This document shows, in pieces, positions 7,062 through 14,028 of a stretch of 18,086 nucleotides of DNA. Within the stretch, counting starts at the first letter, position 1, and each line of letters begins with the position of its first letter. This DNA is from Flavobacteriales bacterium UBA6049 (GTDB lineage: Bacteria; Bacteroidota; Bacteroidia; Flavobacteriales_G; Salibacteraceae), in the NCBI GenBank assembly GCA_002429085.1, contig DIYR01000017.1:1-18086 (forward strand). The letters are read 5' to 3'. The notes beneath the pieces are model-generated. The model was not told where the DNA came from, did not search any database, and worked only from the letters and a program-made list of their open reading frames with translations. The translations under genes and the position numbers were made by a program.

Positions 7062-8078
7062 ATGATTGACTACAGAAGCGATACCGTTACAAAACCAACT
7101 CCAGAGATGATCTCGTTTATGCAACTAGCAGAGGTTGGTGATGACGTATATGGAGAGGACTCTACCATTAACACACTAGAGAAAGAAGTAGCCAATTTAT
7201 TTGGACACGAAGCTGCTCTCTATTGTCCCAGTGGCACAATGACTAACCAAATCGCTATTAAAACACACACCCAACCTGGAGATGAGATTATTTGCCACGC
7301 TTACTCTCATATTTATCAATACGAAGGAGGTGGAATAGCATTTAACTCTGCCGTACAAACCAACTTGATTCATACTGACAGAGGAGTTTTCGCCCCTGCC
7401 GATGTAGAAGAGCGAATTAGGCCAGACGATGTACATTTTTCTAGAACTAGTCTAGTAAGCATTGAAAACACATGTAACAAAGGTGGTGGTACTTGTTGGG
7501 AGTTAGATGAGATTAAAGCCATTGAATCGGTTTGTCGTAACAATAACCTCAAACTACATTTAGATGGTGCTCGTGTATTCAACGCAATTGCTGCAAAACA
7601 TTATACGCCACAGGAAATCGGTACTAAATTCGATTCTATTTCTGTTTGTTTCTCAAAGGGGTTAGGAGCACCTGTAGGCTCTGTGTTAATTGGTAATACT
7701 GATTTTATTAAGCAGGCTAAGCGTTGGAGAAAAGTAATGGGTGGTGGTATGCGTCAAGCTGGTTATATAGCTGCTGGTGCCTTGTATGCATTACGCCATC
7801 ACAGAGAGAGATTACAAGAAGATCACAAAAGAATGGAACTGCTTATCAATGGACTGAAAAACCTACCATTTGTAGAGCATTGCCAAACTCCCGAAACAAA
7901 TATTGGAATTGTACATTTCTCTGATTCACAAACCGTTGATCGAATATTATCCCATTTAAAGAATAATGCTATTCTCACTAGCGCAATGGGGCCAAAAACT
8001 ATTCGTTTTGTAACCCACCTCCACCATACAGATAAAGATATTGAACGAACTATAGATACATTAACAGAATTCGCATGA
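7062..8078 (+). CDS. ltaE: Low-specificity L-threonine aldolase
   Basis: A 338-residue PLP enzyme that splits L-threonine and L-allo-threonine into glycine and acetaldehyde. It follows E. coli LtaE closely: MIDYRSDTVTKPTPEM at the start, VGDDVYGEDSTINTLE (~25-40), YSHIYQYEGGG (~81-91, H83 at the position of the known active-site histidine), LHLDGARVFNA (~165-175, D168 for the PLP pyridine nitrogen and R171), the Schiff-base lysine K199 in FSKGLGAPVGS, and RWRKVMGGGMRQAGYIAAGALYAL. The open frame continues 84 codons upstream, but ATG 7062 is the start because homology begins exactly there and the upstream part is nonsense antisense to the META gene. Its stop overlaps the next start as ATGA, so the two genes are probably translationally coupled. 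The protein is cytoplasmic. Confidence 0.96.
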   Translation: MIDYRSDTVTKPTPEMISFMQLAEVGDDVYGEDSTINTLEKEVANLFGHEAALYCPSGTMTNQIAIKTHTQPGDEIICHAYSHIYQYEGGGIAFNSAVQTNLIHTDRGVFAPADVEERIRPDDVHFSRTSLVSIENTCNKGGGTCWELDEIKAIESVCRNNNLKLHLDGARVFNAIAAKHYTPQEIGTKFDSISVCFSKGLGAPVGSVLIGNTDFIKQAKRWRKVMGGGMRQAGYIAAGALYALRHHRERLQEDHKRMELLINGLKNLPFVEHCQTPETNIGIVHFSDSQTVDRILSHLKNNAILTSAMGPKTIRFVTHLHHTDKDIERTIDTLTEFA

Positions 8079-8494
8079 TTTGGCATAAACCTTATAAACT
8101 ATCAGAACTAGAAGGAATGGATGCTAATACCATTCACAGTGCATTAGGTATTGAAATCAACCATTTAGGAAACAATGACATTGGCGGTAAAATGCCTGTA
8201 GACGAGCGTACCAAACAACCTGCAGGAATTTTGCATGGTGGGGCAAGTGTGGTATTAGCCGAATCGTTGGGTAGTATTGCTTCCAGTTTAATTGTTGATC
8301 CTGCTAAACATTATGTAGTAGGGCAAAGTATTCAAGCCAATCACATTAGACCAGGTGTAGAAGGTTTTGTACATGGACTGGCTACTCCAATTCACCTTGG
8401 AAGAAAATCTCATATCTGGGATATTAAAATTGTGAATGACGATGAAAAATTGGTTTGTGTTTGCCGGTTAACCATGGCTATCTTAGATCGCTAA
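8075..8494 (+). CDS. Hotdog-fold acyl-CoA thioesterase, YdiI/MenI-like
   Basis: A 139-residue single hotdog domain strongly resembling the E. coli YdiI (MenI) and EntH group: MIWHKPYKLSELEGM at the start, LGIEINHLG, KMPVDERTKQPAGILHGGASVVLAESLGS (~39-67) with the HGG loop and the catalytic Glu in the following helix (LAESLGS), VGQSIQANHIRP, and HLGRKSHIWDIKI. The group hydrolyses acyl-CoA thioesters. In menaquinone synthesis MenI releases 1,4-dihydroxy-2-naphthoate from its CoA ester. That role is plausible in a menaquinone-using bacteroidete, but no other men gene is in the window, so a general phenylacetyl- or benzoyl-CoA thioesterase is equally possible. The ATGA overlap with the aldolase suggests coupling; the stress-protein gene follows after 10 bases. 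Confidence 0.9.
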   Translation: MIWHKPYKLSELEGMDANTIHSALGIEINHLGNNDIGGKMPVDERTKQPAGILHGGASVVLAESLGSIASSLIVDPAKHYVVGQSIQANHIRPGVEGFVHGLATPIHLGRKSHIWDIKIVNDDEKLVCVCRLTMAILDR

Positions 8495-8504
8495 TTTACA
8501 AGCC

Positions 8505-8948
8505 ATGAACATACTTGTTGCACTTGATTTTTCTGATGCCTCTGCTCCTATTCTATCTGAAGCGGTTAACCTAGCAAAGACCATTGATGGAGGTAAAGTA
8601 TACCTGCTTCATGTAGCAGCTCCTGATCCTGATTTTGTTGGATACGATGTTGGGCCACAATACATTCGTGATGCAAGGGCTGATGAACTAAAAGAAGAAC
8701 ACAAGCAACTTGCTGCATATCAAAAACAAATTGAGGCTGCCGGTATTCCATGTACGCCTTTATTGATTGCAGGCCATGCTGCTCAACTTATTAGCGAAGA
8801 AGCTGTGAAATTGGAGACTAGGTATATTGTAATTGGGTCTCATGGACACAGTGCTATTTATGAGGCTCTGCTCGGTTCTGTTACACAGGCTGTAATTAGA
8901 GAAGCTAAAATTCCAGTAATGGTAGTTCCTTCAAACCGTTCTAAATAA
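8505..8948 (+). CDS. Universal stress protein (UspA family), ATP-binding type
   Basis: A 147-residue single Usp domain of standard length. MNILVALDFSDAS gives the first strand and the nucleotide-contacting Asp. The long middle helix (ADELKEEHKQLAAYQKQIEAAG) is usual. The ATP-binding signature G-2x-G-9x-G-S is intact at G111, G114, G124 and S125 (GSHGHSAIYEALLGS), so this should be a nucleotide-binding member rather than the non-binding UspA type. The domain closes with AKIPVMVVPSN. These proteins are cytoplasmic and generally act in starvation, redox or metal stress; the partner is unknown. It lies 10 bases after the thioesterase stop and 48 bases before the VIT transporter ATG, so co-transcription with both sides is likely. 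Confidence 0.94.
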   Translation: MNILVALDFSDASAPILSEAVNLAKTIDGGKVYLLHVAAPDPDFVGYDVGPQYIRDARADELKEEHKQLAAYQKQIEAAGIPCTPLLIAGHAAQLISEEAVKLETRYIVIGSHGHSAIYEALLGSVTQAVIREAKIPVMVVPSNRSK

Positions 8949-8962
8949 GCTTATTGACTGTA

Positions 8963-8995
8963 AGTATCAAAAGAGAATTCGTTTCCTTTGATACT
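8963..8995 (+). promoter_or_regulatory. Hairpin/dyad abutting the VIT transporter start codon
   Basis: AGTATCAAA (8963-8971) and TTTGATACT (8987-8995) are perfect 9-base inverted repeats. After one mismatch, four more pairs form inside (GAGA with TTTC, one being G-U), closing on a 5-base loop. The 3' arm ends one base before the ATG at 8997, in the only long gap between the aldolase and VIT genes. No U-run follows, so it is not an intrinsic terminator. It could mask ribosome access in mRNA or be a repressor operator in DNA. Confidence 0.6.
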
Positions 8996-8996
8996 C

Positions 8997-9719
8997 ATGC
9001 ACAACGAAAACGGTATACACGGACAAAGCAATACTATACAACGCTACCAAGATTTCTTAGGAGAGTTTGTGTATGGTGCCATTGATGGGAGTGTAACAAC
9101 ATTTGCAGTAGTTGCTGGTGCATCTGGAGCCCACTTAGATAGCTCGGTAGTAATTATTTTAGGTTTTGCCAATTTGATTGCCGATGGCTTTGCGATGAGT
9201 GTGGGTAGCTATCTCAGTAACAAATCTGAAATAGAGAACTATGAAAAACATCGCAAAACTGAGATTTGGGAAGTAGAAAACATTCCAGAAAAAGAACGAG
9301 AAGAAATTCGAGAAATATACCTAGCCAAAGGGTTTACAGGTGACTTGCTGGAACAAGTTGTTGATACCATTTGCGCTAATAAAGATGTGTGGATAGACAC
9401 CATGATGAAGGAAGAGCTTGAAATGGTAAAGACCGGGAAAAGCCCTTTTGCCATGGGAGCTGTTACCTTTGTATCATTCGTTTTGGTAGGCTTTATTCCA
9501 CTATTTGTTTATGTAATTGATTACACTTGGAATCCTGTGAAAAACCTATTCTTAACCTCAACAGTACTCACTGCATTGGCCTTTATTGGGATTGGATACC
9601 TTAAGAGTTATGTAACCGAAACTAATCGTGTAAGAAGTGTGATAGAAACGCTAGGGCTAGGCGCTATTGCAGCAGCTCTTTCTTATGTAGTTGGAAGCTT
9701 ACTCGAGAGTTTGTTTTAA
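8997..9719 (+). CDS. VIT1/CCC1-family Fe2+/Mn2+ transporter
   Basis: A 240-residue membrane protein of the vacuolar iron transporter family, which exports Fe2+ or Mn2+ from the cytoplasm, typically by H+ antiport. TM1 (~23-45, with AIDGSVTTFAVVAG) and TM2 (~49-73, with ANLIADGFAMSVGSYLS) carry the conserved Asp, Met and Ser residues of the transport path. Residues ~75-148 form the cytosolic metal-binding domain, rich in Glu and Met (EREEIREIYLAKGF; MMKEELEM), as described for plant VIT1. TM3-5 lie at ~150-175, 186-204 and 212-236. The ATG at 8997 is preferred over a TTG three codons upstream, which would fall inside the hairpin arm. The metal-binding domain being complete suggests an active, metal-sensing transporter. 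Its neighbours are a stress protein before and a His-tailed membrane protein after. Confidence 0.93.
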   Translation: MHNENGIHGQSNTIQRYQDFLGEFVYGAIDGSVTTFAVVAGASGAHLDSSVVIILGFANLIADGFAMSVGSYLSNKSEIENYEKHRKTEIWEVENIPEKEREEIREIYLAKGFTGDLLEQVVDTICANKDVWIDTMMKEELEMVKTGKSPFAMGAVTFVSFVLVGFIPLFVYVIDYTWNPVKNLFLTSTVLTALAFIGIGYLKSYVTETNRVRSVIETLGLGAIAAALSYVVGSLLESLF

Positions 9720-9743
9720 CCAGGAATCCGTGTATTATTTTTG
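9710..9743 (+). promoter_or_regulatory. Predicted Bacteroidota-type promoter for the 9807-11728 gene pair
   Basis: TTTG (9710-9713), overlapping the end of the VIT gene, and TATTTTTG (9736-9743) fit the -33 TTTG and -7 TAnnTTTG elements with a 22-base spacer, towards the long end of the accepted range. Transcription would begin near 9750, giving a leader of about 55 bases and supporting the ATG at 9807 over the in-frame TTG at 9741. Confidence 0.5.
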
Positions 9744-9806
9744 CCAAGGTCAATAGAGGTGGTTTCCTCGACCGTATGTTTTGATTCATTCTGTAAATAT
9801 CTTTTT

Positions 9807-10304
9807 ATGTCGCCAAATTATCCGCATTTATTATGGAATCATCTTCCCCTTTTTACACTTGCATTTGGGGTAGTTTTTTTATTGATCAGTTTGTTGAAGA
9901 ACAATCCAATGTTTCGCAAAACAGGATTGATCATTATAGTTCTAGGAGGCCTATTTAGTATTCCAGCATTTTTGTCGGGCGAAGAAGCAGAGCACTTTGT
10001 AGAAGAACTAAACGGAATAAGCGAGCATTATTTAGAAGAACACGAAGAATTGGGTGAAACTGCTTTTTACATCAACCTAGTTGCTGGAATTGCTGCCCTA
10101 ATTGCTTTGATAACTGGAGTAATGTTTGCGAAGTACCGCAAATTTGTAGACACCACTGTTTTACTAATTTCATTTGCAGGATTAGGTATTACCATTATTG
10201 CCGCAAAACATGGAGGCCAAATAAGAAGGCCTGAGCTATGGAATACGCATGAAATTCAAACCCACTCTCACGAAGAACATCATGATGATCACGATGATCA
10301 TTAA
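9807..10304 (+). CDS. Four-helix membrane protein with His-rich tail, DUF2231-like
   Basis: A 165-residue membrane protein with four predicted transmembrane helices (~12-30, 38-56, 84-107, 114-133). The opening PHLLWNHLPLFTLAFGV resembles the 'HP-x-x-x-H-x-P' start of DUF2231-type proteins, and HGGQIRRPE after the last helix resembles their GGxI/L segment. The loop between helices 2 and 3 is strongly acidic with three histidines (EEAEHFVEEL; SEHYLEEHEE). The last 18 residues contain seven histidines and several Asp (EIQTHSHEEHHDDHDDH), a plausible metal-binding tail. Function is unknown; haem or metal ligation by the conserved histidines is inference. I chose ATG 9807 because the open frame from 9741 adds 22 residues unlike the family. 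The next gene follows after 5 bases. Confidence 0.75.
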   Translation: MSPNYPHLLWNHLPLFTLAFGVVFLLISLLKNNPMFRKTGLIIIVLGGLFSIPAFLSGEEAEHFVEELNGISEHYLEEHEELGETAFYINLVAGIAALIALITGVMFAKYRKFVDTTVLLISFAGLGITIIAAKHGGQIRRPELWNTHEIQTHSHEEHHDDHDDH

Positions 10305-10309
10305 CCAAC

Positions 10310-11728
10310 ATGGATAGAGCAGATTCCAGACGAGCCGCATTAAAATACTTGGGTGATATTGTTAACCCACAAACCAAGTTTGGTTTTTTCGTTTTAGTAA
10401 CAGCAATTGCTGGACTAGTATCCTATCTCTTTACACCAAGCGAGTTCTCACTAGAACAAGCCATGGTGTTTTTCTTATTAACCCATGCCATTGGACTATG
10501 GCTTTCAGAAGCTATTCCCCCCTTTGCTGTGGGAATTTACATTATTGCCTACCTAGTTTTCGTATTCGGAACGGATGTTTTTTTCTTGACCAACTATGAT
10601 GTCAATCACTATGTGAGTACCTGGACTAATGGTGTTATCTGGCTTTTATTGGGAGGTTTTTTCTTGGCTGAATCATTGGCAAAAGTCGGCTTAGATGTTT
10701 CCTTATTTCGATTAACAGTCAAAAGGTTCGGAACTGAACCTCGAAGACTGTTATTAGGACTTATGCTTACCACAGCAATTGGCAGCATGGTAATGTCGAA
10801 CACTGCAACCACTGCCATGATGTTATCTTCTCTAACTCCGCTGATGATGAATATGGGCAAAAAAAGCCCATTTGTAAAAGCATTACTGGTTGGTATTCCT
10901 GCTTCAGCAAGTGTTGGAGGATTAGGAACCATTATTGGAAGCACCCCAAACGCCATTGCTGTTGGTGCGCTTGAAAAACATGGAATTATCATTGATTTTG
11001 TAACCTGGATGGGTTTTGGAATTCCCATCGCACTAACACTAGTTGTAACACTTTGGTATATCCTTATCAATCGGTTTATTCCAAAAGTGAACACACTAGA
11101 TCTGGCTTTCATGGAAAAGCAAGGTAAAAGTGATATTCCTGTAAGCCGAAAGCAAATTGTATTGGGAATTCTTGGGTTTACTATCTTACTCTGGCTCACT
11201 ACCCCAATTCACAAACTCCCACTTGCTGGGTCTTCGGCCTTCCCCATATTAACCCTAACTATGACTGGTATTATTACCAGCGATGATGTTCGAGGGCTGG
11301 CATGGGATACGTTAATGTTGGTTGCAGGAGGTTTGGCGTTAGGAGCGGCTATGGTAGATTTTCATATTGCCGATTACTTTGTTGAAGTCTTAAAATCTGG
11401 ACAGTTACCTCCTTGGGTTCTCCTCTTAATTCTAGCTTTTATTTCTATGTTGTTAAGTAACATCATGAGTAACACTGCCACCTCTTCGGTATTAATTCCA
11501 CTTGGAATTGCGCTTCCAGGAAGCCTAGAATTATCTGCTCCTTTGGTTATTGCTATTAGCGCAAGTTGTGCGTTGTTTTTACCTGTTTCTACACCTCCTA
11601 ATGCCATTGCCTATAGTACAGGCTACATAAGTCAAAAAGATTTTCGTTTGGGAGGTATTGCTATGGGAGTAATTGGACCAATTATAGCAGTATTTGCCAT
11701 GATTCTATTTTCTTGGATCTACTTATAG
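10310..11728 (+). CDS. DASS/SLC13-family anion:Na+ symporter
   Basis: A 472-residue polytopic membrane protein of the divalent anion:Na+ symporter family, which imports dicarboxylates, citrate or sulfate. The internal two-fold repeat is visible through two SNT motifs at hairpin tips: S163-N164-T165 in VMSNTATTAM and S387-N388-T389 in IMSNTATSSV. Each is followed by a PNA-containing segment (GTIIGSTPNAIAVGA, ~206-220; FLPVSTPPNAIAYSTGYI, ~423-440), as expected for the substrate and sodium sites. Length matches the family. The substrate cannot be read from the sequence; SNT-type members usually carry C4-dicarboxylates or citrate, while sulfate remains possible. It begins 5 bases after the His-tailed gene and is the last of the run; a terminator-like hairpin starts 5 bases after its stop. 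Confidence 0.93.
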   Translation: MDRADSRRAALKYLGDIVNPQTKFGFFVLVTAIAGLVSYLFTPSEFSLEQAMVFFLLTHAIGLWLSEAIPPFAVGIYIIAYLVFVFGTDVFFLTNYDVNHYVSTWTNGVIWLLLGGFFLAESLAKVGLDVSLFRLTVKRFGTEPRRLLLGLMLTTAIGSMVMSNTATTAMMLSSLTPLMMNMGKKSPFVKALLVGIPASASVGGLGTIIGSTPNAIAVGALEKHGIIIDFVTWMGFGIPIALTLVVTLWYILINRFIPKVNTLDLAFMEKQGKSDIPVSRKQIVLGILGFTILLWLTTPIHKLPLAGSSAFPILTLTMTGIITSDDVRGLAWDTLMLVAGGLALGAAMVDFHIADYFVEVLKSGQLPPWVLLLILAFISMLLSNIMSNTATSSVLIPLGIALPGSLELSAPLVIAISASCALFLPVSTPPNAIAYSTGYISQKDFRLGGIAMGVIGPIIAVFAMILFSWIYL

Positions 11729-11733
11729 GGCAC

Positions 11734-11770
11734 AAAAAAACCGATGGATTTCTCAACCGATCGGCTTTTT
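11734..11770. terminator. Bidirectional intrinsic terminator
   Basis: A short stem CCGAT (11741-11745) / ATCGG (11760-11764) is flanked by seven A on the left (11734-11740) and, after one C, five T on the right (11766-11770). It can therefore end transcription of the DASS gene on the plus strand and of peptidase T on the minus strand. The stem is only five G/C-poor pairs with a 14-base loop, so strength is uncertain. Confidence 0.55.
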
Positions 11771-11773
11771 CTT

Positions 11774-11878
11774 GTCGTAGTCTTAGGAACTTCTAGTATA
11801 AACGAGACTATGAAGTGAGACAATAAAAGAACGTTCTACGACCTTTAGGGACTAAACTTGCCGCAAATGAACGTCCCT
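11774..11878. repeat. Cluster of inverted repeats between convergent genes
   Basis: GTCGTAG (11774-11780) is exactly complementary to CTACGAC (11836-11842). Inside it, TAGTCT (11778-11783) can alternatively pair with AGACTA (11805-11810), and ACTTC (11789-11793) with GAAGT (11812-11816). Next to it, AGGGAC (11847-11852) pairs with GTCCCT (11873-11878). No coding frame covers this stretch. It would be part of the peptidase T 3' leader-out on the minus strand; its role is unknown. Confidence 0.45.
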
Positions 11879-11920
11879 GATATAACTCTCAGCTCAAGTG
11901 AATGTAAAGGCTAGTTTAAA

Positions 11921-13153
11921 TCAACCTCTTTCTTCCCAAATCTGAACCAAGCTCACCATTACCTCTACTGCCTTTTCCATATCGTAAGCACTTACCCACT
12001 CGTATTTGCTATGAAAAGCGTGTTCACCAGCAAAAATATTAGGACATGGTAAGCCCATAAACGAGAGCTTACTACCATCTGTACCTCCTCGAATGCTTCC
12101 TCTAATTAAGTTTAAGCCTGCCCTTTCAATTGCCTCGGCAGCATAATCTGCCACTTCAGGGTGCTCGTTAATGATGTTTTTCATATTTCTATACTGTTCG
12201 GTAACTACAAATTCGTAGCTAGAACCAGGATAGTTAACCATTACATCTTTCAAGTAATTTTCTAATCGAGTTTCGAACTCAACCAGCTCAGCATCCACAA
12301 ATGAACGAATAATGAATTCTATTTTCGTTTCTTCTGCTATTCCTTGAATAGAAACTGGATGAACAAACCCTTCTCTATCCGAAGTTGTTTCTGGCGACCA
12401 GCTATCTTTTGGTAATGATGCTAGAAAATCTGAAGCAATTTTGGTAGCATTCTCTAACTTATTTAAAGCAAAACCAGGATGAGCACTTACTCCTTTAATC
12501 GTAACAGTAACACCATCGGCACTAAAGGTTTCATCTTCCATACTTCCAAGCTTCTCGCCATCAACGGTGTATCCAAAATCAGCGTCTAGCTTTTCCATAT
12601 CAACATGGTCTGCTCCCCTTCCTATTTCTTCATCAGGGGTAAACAGAATGCGAATCTTTCCATGCTTTACTTCTGGATGTATACTTAAATATTCTGCTAA
12701 TTGCATTATTTCAGCAACACCTGCCTTATTATCAGCCCCTAACAAGGTTGTTCCATCGGCAGTGATAATGGCATTTCCTACTTGCTCTTTCAAATCTGGG
12801 TGATGAGCAGGATCTAATACAATTCCCTCGTATGGCAATTCTATGTTACCTCCATCATAATTTGTATGAACTATAGGATTCACATTTGTACCACTTGCAT
12901 CGGGCGATGTATCGACATGCGAACAAAAACAAATGGTTGGCACATCCTTATCTGTATTTGATGGAATAGTTGCATAGACGTACCCATTATCATCCATCTC
13001 AACTTCTTGATATCCCATCTGTTGTAATTCTTGAACAAGAATTCGAGATAGATTCTTTTGCTTTTCGGTACTTGGTACTGATGTAGAATCTGGGTCTGAC
13101 TGTGTATCTATTTTAGCATAACGAATAAATCGTTCTATCAGAGCTTGTTGCAT
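11921..13153 (-). CDS. pepT: Peptidase T, tripeptide aminopeptidase
   Basis: A 410-residue zinc aminopeptidase of the M20B family that removes the N-terminal residue from tripeptides in the cytoplasm. Length equals the family norm. Zinc ligands and catalytic residues are all visible: H79 and D81 in CSHVDTSPDASG, D141 in LLGADNKAGVAEI, the general base E175 with E176 in FTPDEEIGRGAD, D198 in YTVDGE, and H381 in GEHAFHSKYEW. The lid or dimerisation domain (~208-325) lies between, with VSAHPG (~222-227). RGSIRGGTDGSKLSFMGLPCPN (~351-372) is a strong family signature. It starts with ATG at 13153, divergent from the YceI gene and separated by 142 bases. It appears monocistronic, with the inverted-repeat cluster and shared terminator beyond its stop. 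Confidence 0.97.
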   Translation of the reverse strand: MQQALIERFIRYAKIDTQSDPDSTSVPSTEKQKNLSRILVQELQQMGYQEVEMDDNGYVYATIPSNTDKDVPTICFCSHVDTSPDASGTNVNPIVHTNYDGGNIELPYEGIVLDPAHHPDLKEQVGNAIITADGTTLLGADNKAGVAEIMQLAEYLSIHPEVKHGKIRILFTPDEEIGRGADHVDMEKLDADFGYTVDGEKLGSMEDETFSADGVTVTIKGVSAHPGFALNKLENATKIASDFLASLPKDSWSPETTSDREGFVHPVSIQGIAEETKIEFIIRSFVDAELVEFETRLENYLKDVMVNYPGSSYEFVVTEQYRNMKNIINEHPEVADYAAEAIERAGLNLIRGSIRGGTDGSKLSFMGLPCPNIFAGEHAFHSKYEWVSAYDMEKAVEVMVSLVQIWEERG

Positions 13154-13248
13154 ATCTGTCGTGCATTTTACACGAACATACAGGTTAAAAACTGAATATT
13201 GTGAATACTCTCCTGAGAACGTAAACAGGAATTTAACAATTACTCACC

Positions 13249-13277
13249 TTGTAACTATTTGTACATACATATATTTG
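13249..13277 (+). promoter_or_regulatory. Bacteroidota-type promoter of the YceI gene
   Basis: TTG (13249-13251), an 18-base spacer and TATATTTG (13270-13277) match the TTG-N(17-23)-TAnnTTTG consensus exactly. The -7 element ends 18 bases before the ATG at 13296, so the leader is short (~12 bases). This supports ATG 13296, since the longer open frame from 13161 would run through the promoter. Confidence 0.75.
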
Positions 13278-13295
13278 TCTTACAAAATAAAACTC

Positions 13296-13898
13296 ATGAA
13301 AAAGATCTTATTCGCAGTAGCATTTGTAGCATCAACAGTAGCTGCAATAGCAGGAACTCCAGAAGGAGAGAAAAAGGCAACCATTGACACTAAGGAAAGT
13401 AAACTTGAGTGGGTTGGTGAAAAAGTAACCGGTAAACACTGGGGTACTGTTGATATTAAAAGTGGTGATTTGTTAATTGATGGTGACGCTATTAAAGGTG
13501 GAACTATCGTAATTGATATGACAACGATCAACTCTACTGATATTGAAGGAGAATGGAAAGATAAATTGGATGCACACTTAAAGGATGAAGATTTTTTCGG
13601 AACTGAGAAGAATCCTACATCAACTTTTGTGATTAAATCTGCGAAAGCAAAGAAGGGTAAGAATGGGAATACACATGTTATTACTGGAGATATGACTATT
13701 AAAGGTATTACTCAAAGCATTTCTTTTCCAGCACGCATTACAATGGAAGATGGTGTATTGAAAGCTTTTGCAAGTTTTGAATTAGATCGTACTAAGTGGA
13801 ACATCCGCTACGGTTCAGGTTCATTCTTTGACGATTTAGGTGATAGAACTGTTTATGACGAGTTTCAGGTGAAATTCAACATTGTTGCTAAGATGTAA
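13296..13898 (+). CDS. YceI-family periplasmic lipocalin-like protein
   Basis: A 200-residue protein with a signal peptide (MKKILFAVAFVASTVAAIAG, ~1-20) followed by one YceI domain. Diagnostic segments are ESKLEWVGEKVTGKHWGTVDIKSGDL (~34-59), the IDMTTINSTD strand (~97-106), DAHLKDEDFFGTEKNPTSTFVIKSA (~115-139), the second half opening with DMTIKGITQSISFPARI (~155-171), and DRTKWNIRYGSGSFFDDLGD (~187 on to the end). YceI proteins form a lipocalin-like barrel that binds isoprenoid or other amphiphilic molecules in the periplasm; the ligand here is unknown. The gene stands alone, with its own promoter upstream and a strong terminator 24 bases after the stop, so it is regulated independently of its divergent neighbour peptidase T. 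Confidence 0.95.
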   Translation: MKKILFAVAFVASTVAAIAGTPEGEKKATIDTKESKLEWVGEKVTGKHWGTVDIKSGDLLIDGDAIKGGTIVIDMTTINSTDIEGEWKDKLDAHLKDEDFFGTEKNPTSTFVIKSAKAKKGKNGNTHVITGDMTIKGITQSISFPARITMEDGVLKAFASFELDRTKWNIRYGSGSFFDDLGDRTVYDEFQVKFNIVAKM

Positions 13899-13922
13899 TA
13901 GTTGAATTAGTATAGTTAGACT

Positions 13923-13948
13923 AAGGCGCTCTTTTGAGCGCCTTTTTT
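13923..13948 (+). terminator. Strong intrinsic terminator of the YceI gene
   Basis: A perfect 9-base stem AAGGCGCTC (13923-13931) / GAGCGCCTT (13936-13944) with a TTTT loop runs into six T (13943-13948). This is a classic rho-independent terminator. Confidence 0.93.
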
Positions 13949-13977
13949 GTTTCCTCACGTTCCTCGTTAACGAGCAC

Positions 13978-14007
13978 AAAAAAGCCCCAAGTGAAAGCTT
14001 GGGGCTT
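13978..14007 (-). terminator. Strong intrinsic terminator of the choice-of-anchor gene
   Basis: AAGCCCCAAG (13982-13991) and CTTGGGGCTT (13998-14007) form a perfect 10-base stem with a 6-base loop. On the minus strand it is followed by a run of U (A at 13978-13983 on the plus strand). It lies 21 bases beyond the stop of the minus-strand gene at 14029. Confidence 0.92.
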
Positions 14008-14028
14008 AAAACGAGTTAAGTTCTTTGA

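Noticed and set aside
9756..9769. GAGG/CCTC mini-hairpin in the leader of the His-tailed membrane protein
   Set aside because: Four pairs only, with nothing else to support it.
10609..11199. 196-residue minus-strand open frame inside the DASS transporter gene
   Set aside because: It lies wholly antisense to a gene with complete family motifs, shows no domain of its own, and is a shadow of hydrophobic codon bias.
13161..13295. 45-codon extension of the YceI protein
   Set aside because: It would place the matched promoter inside the coding sequence and bury the signal peptide; ATG 13296 fits both.
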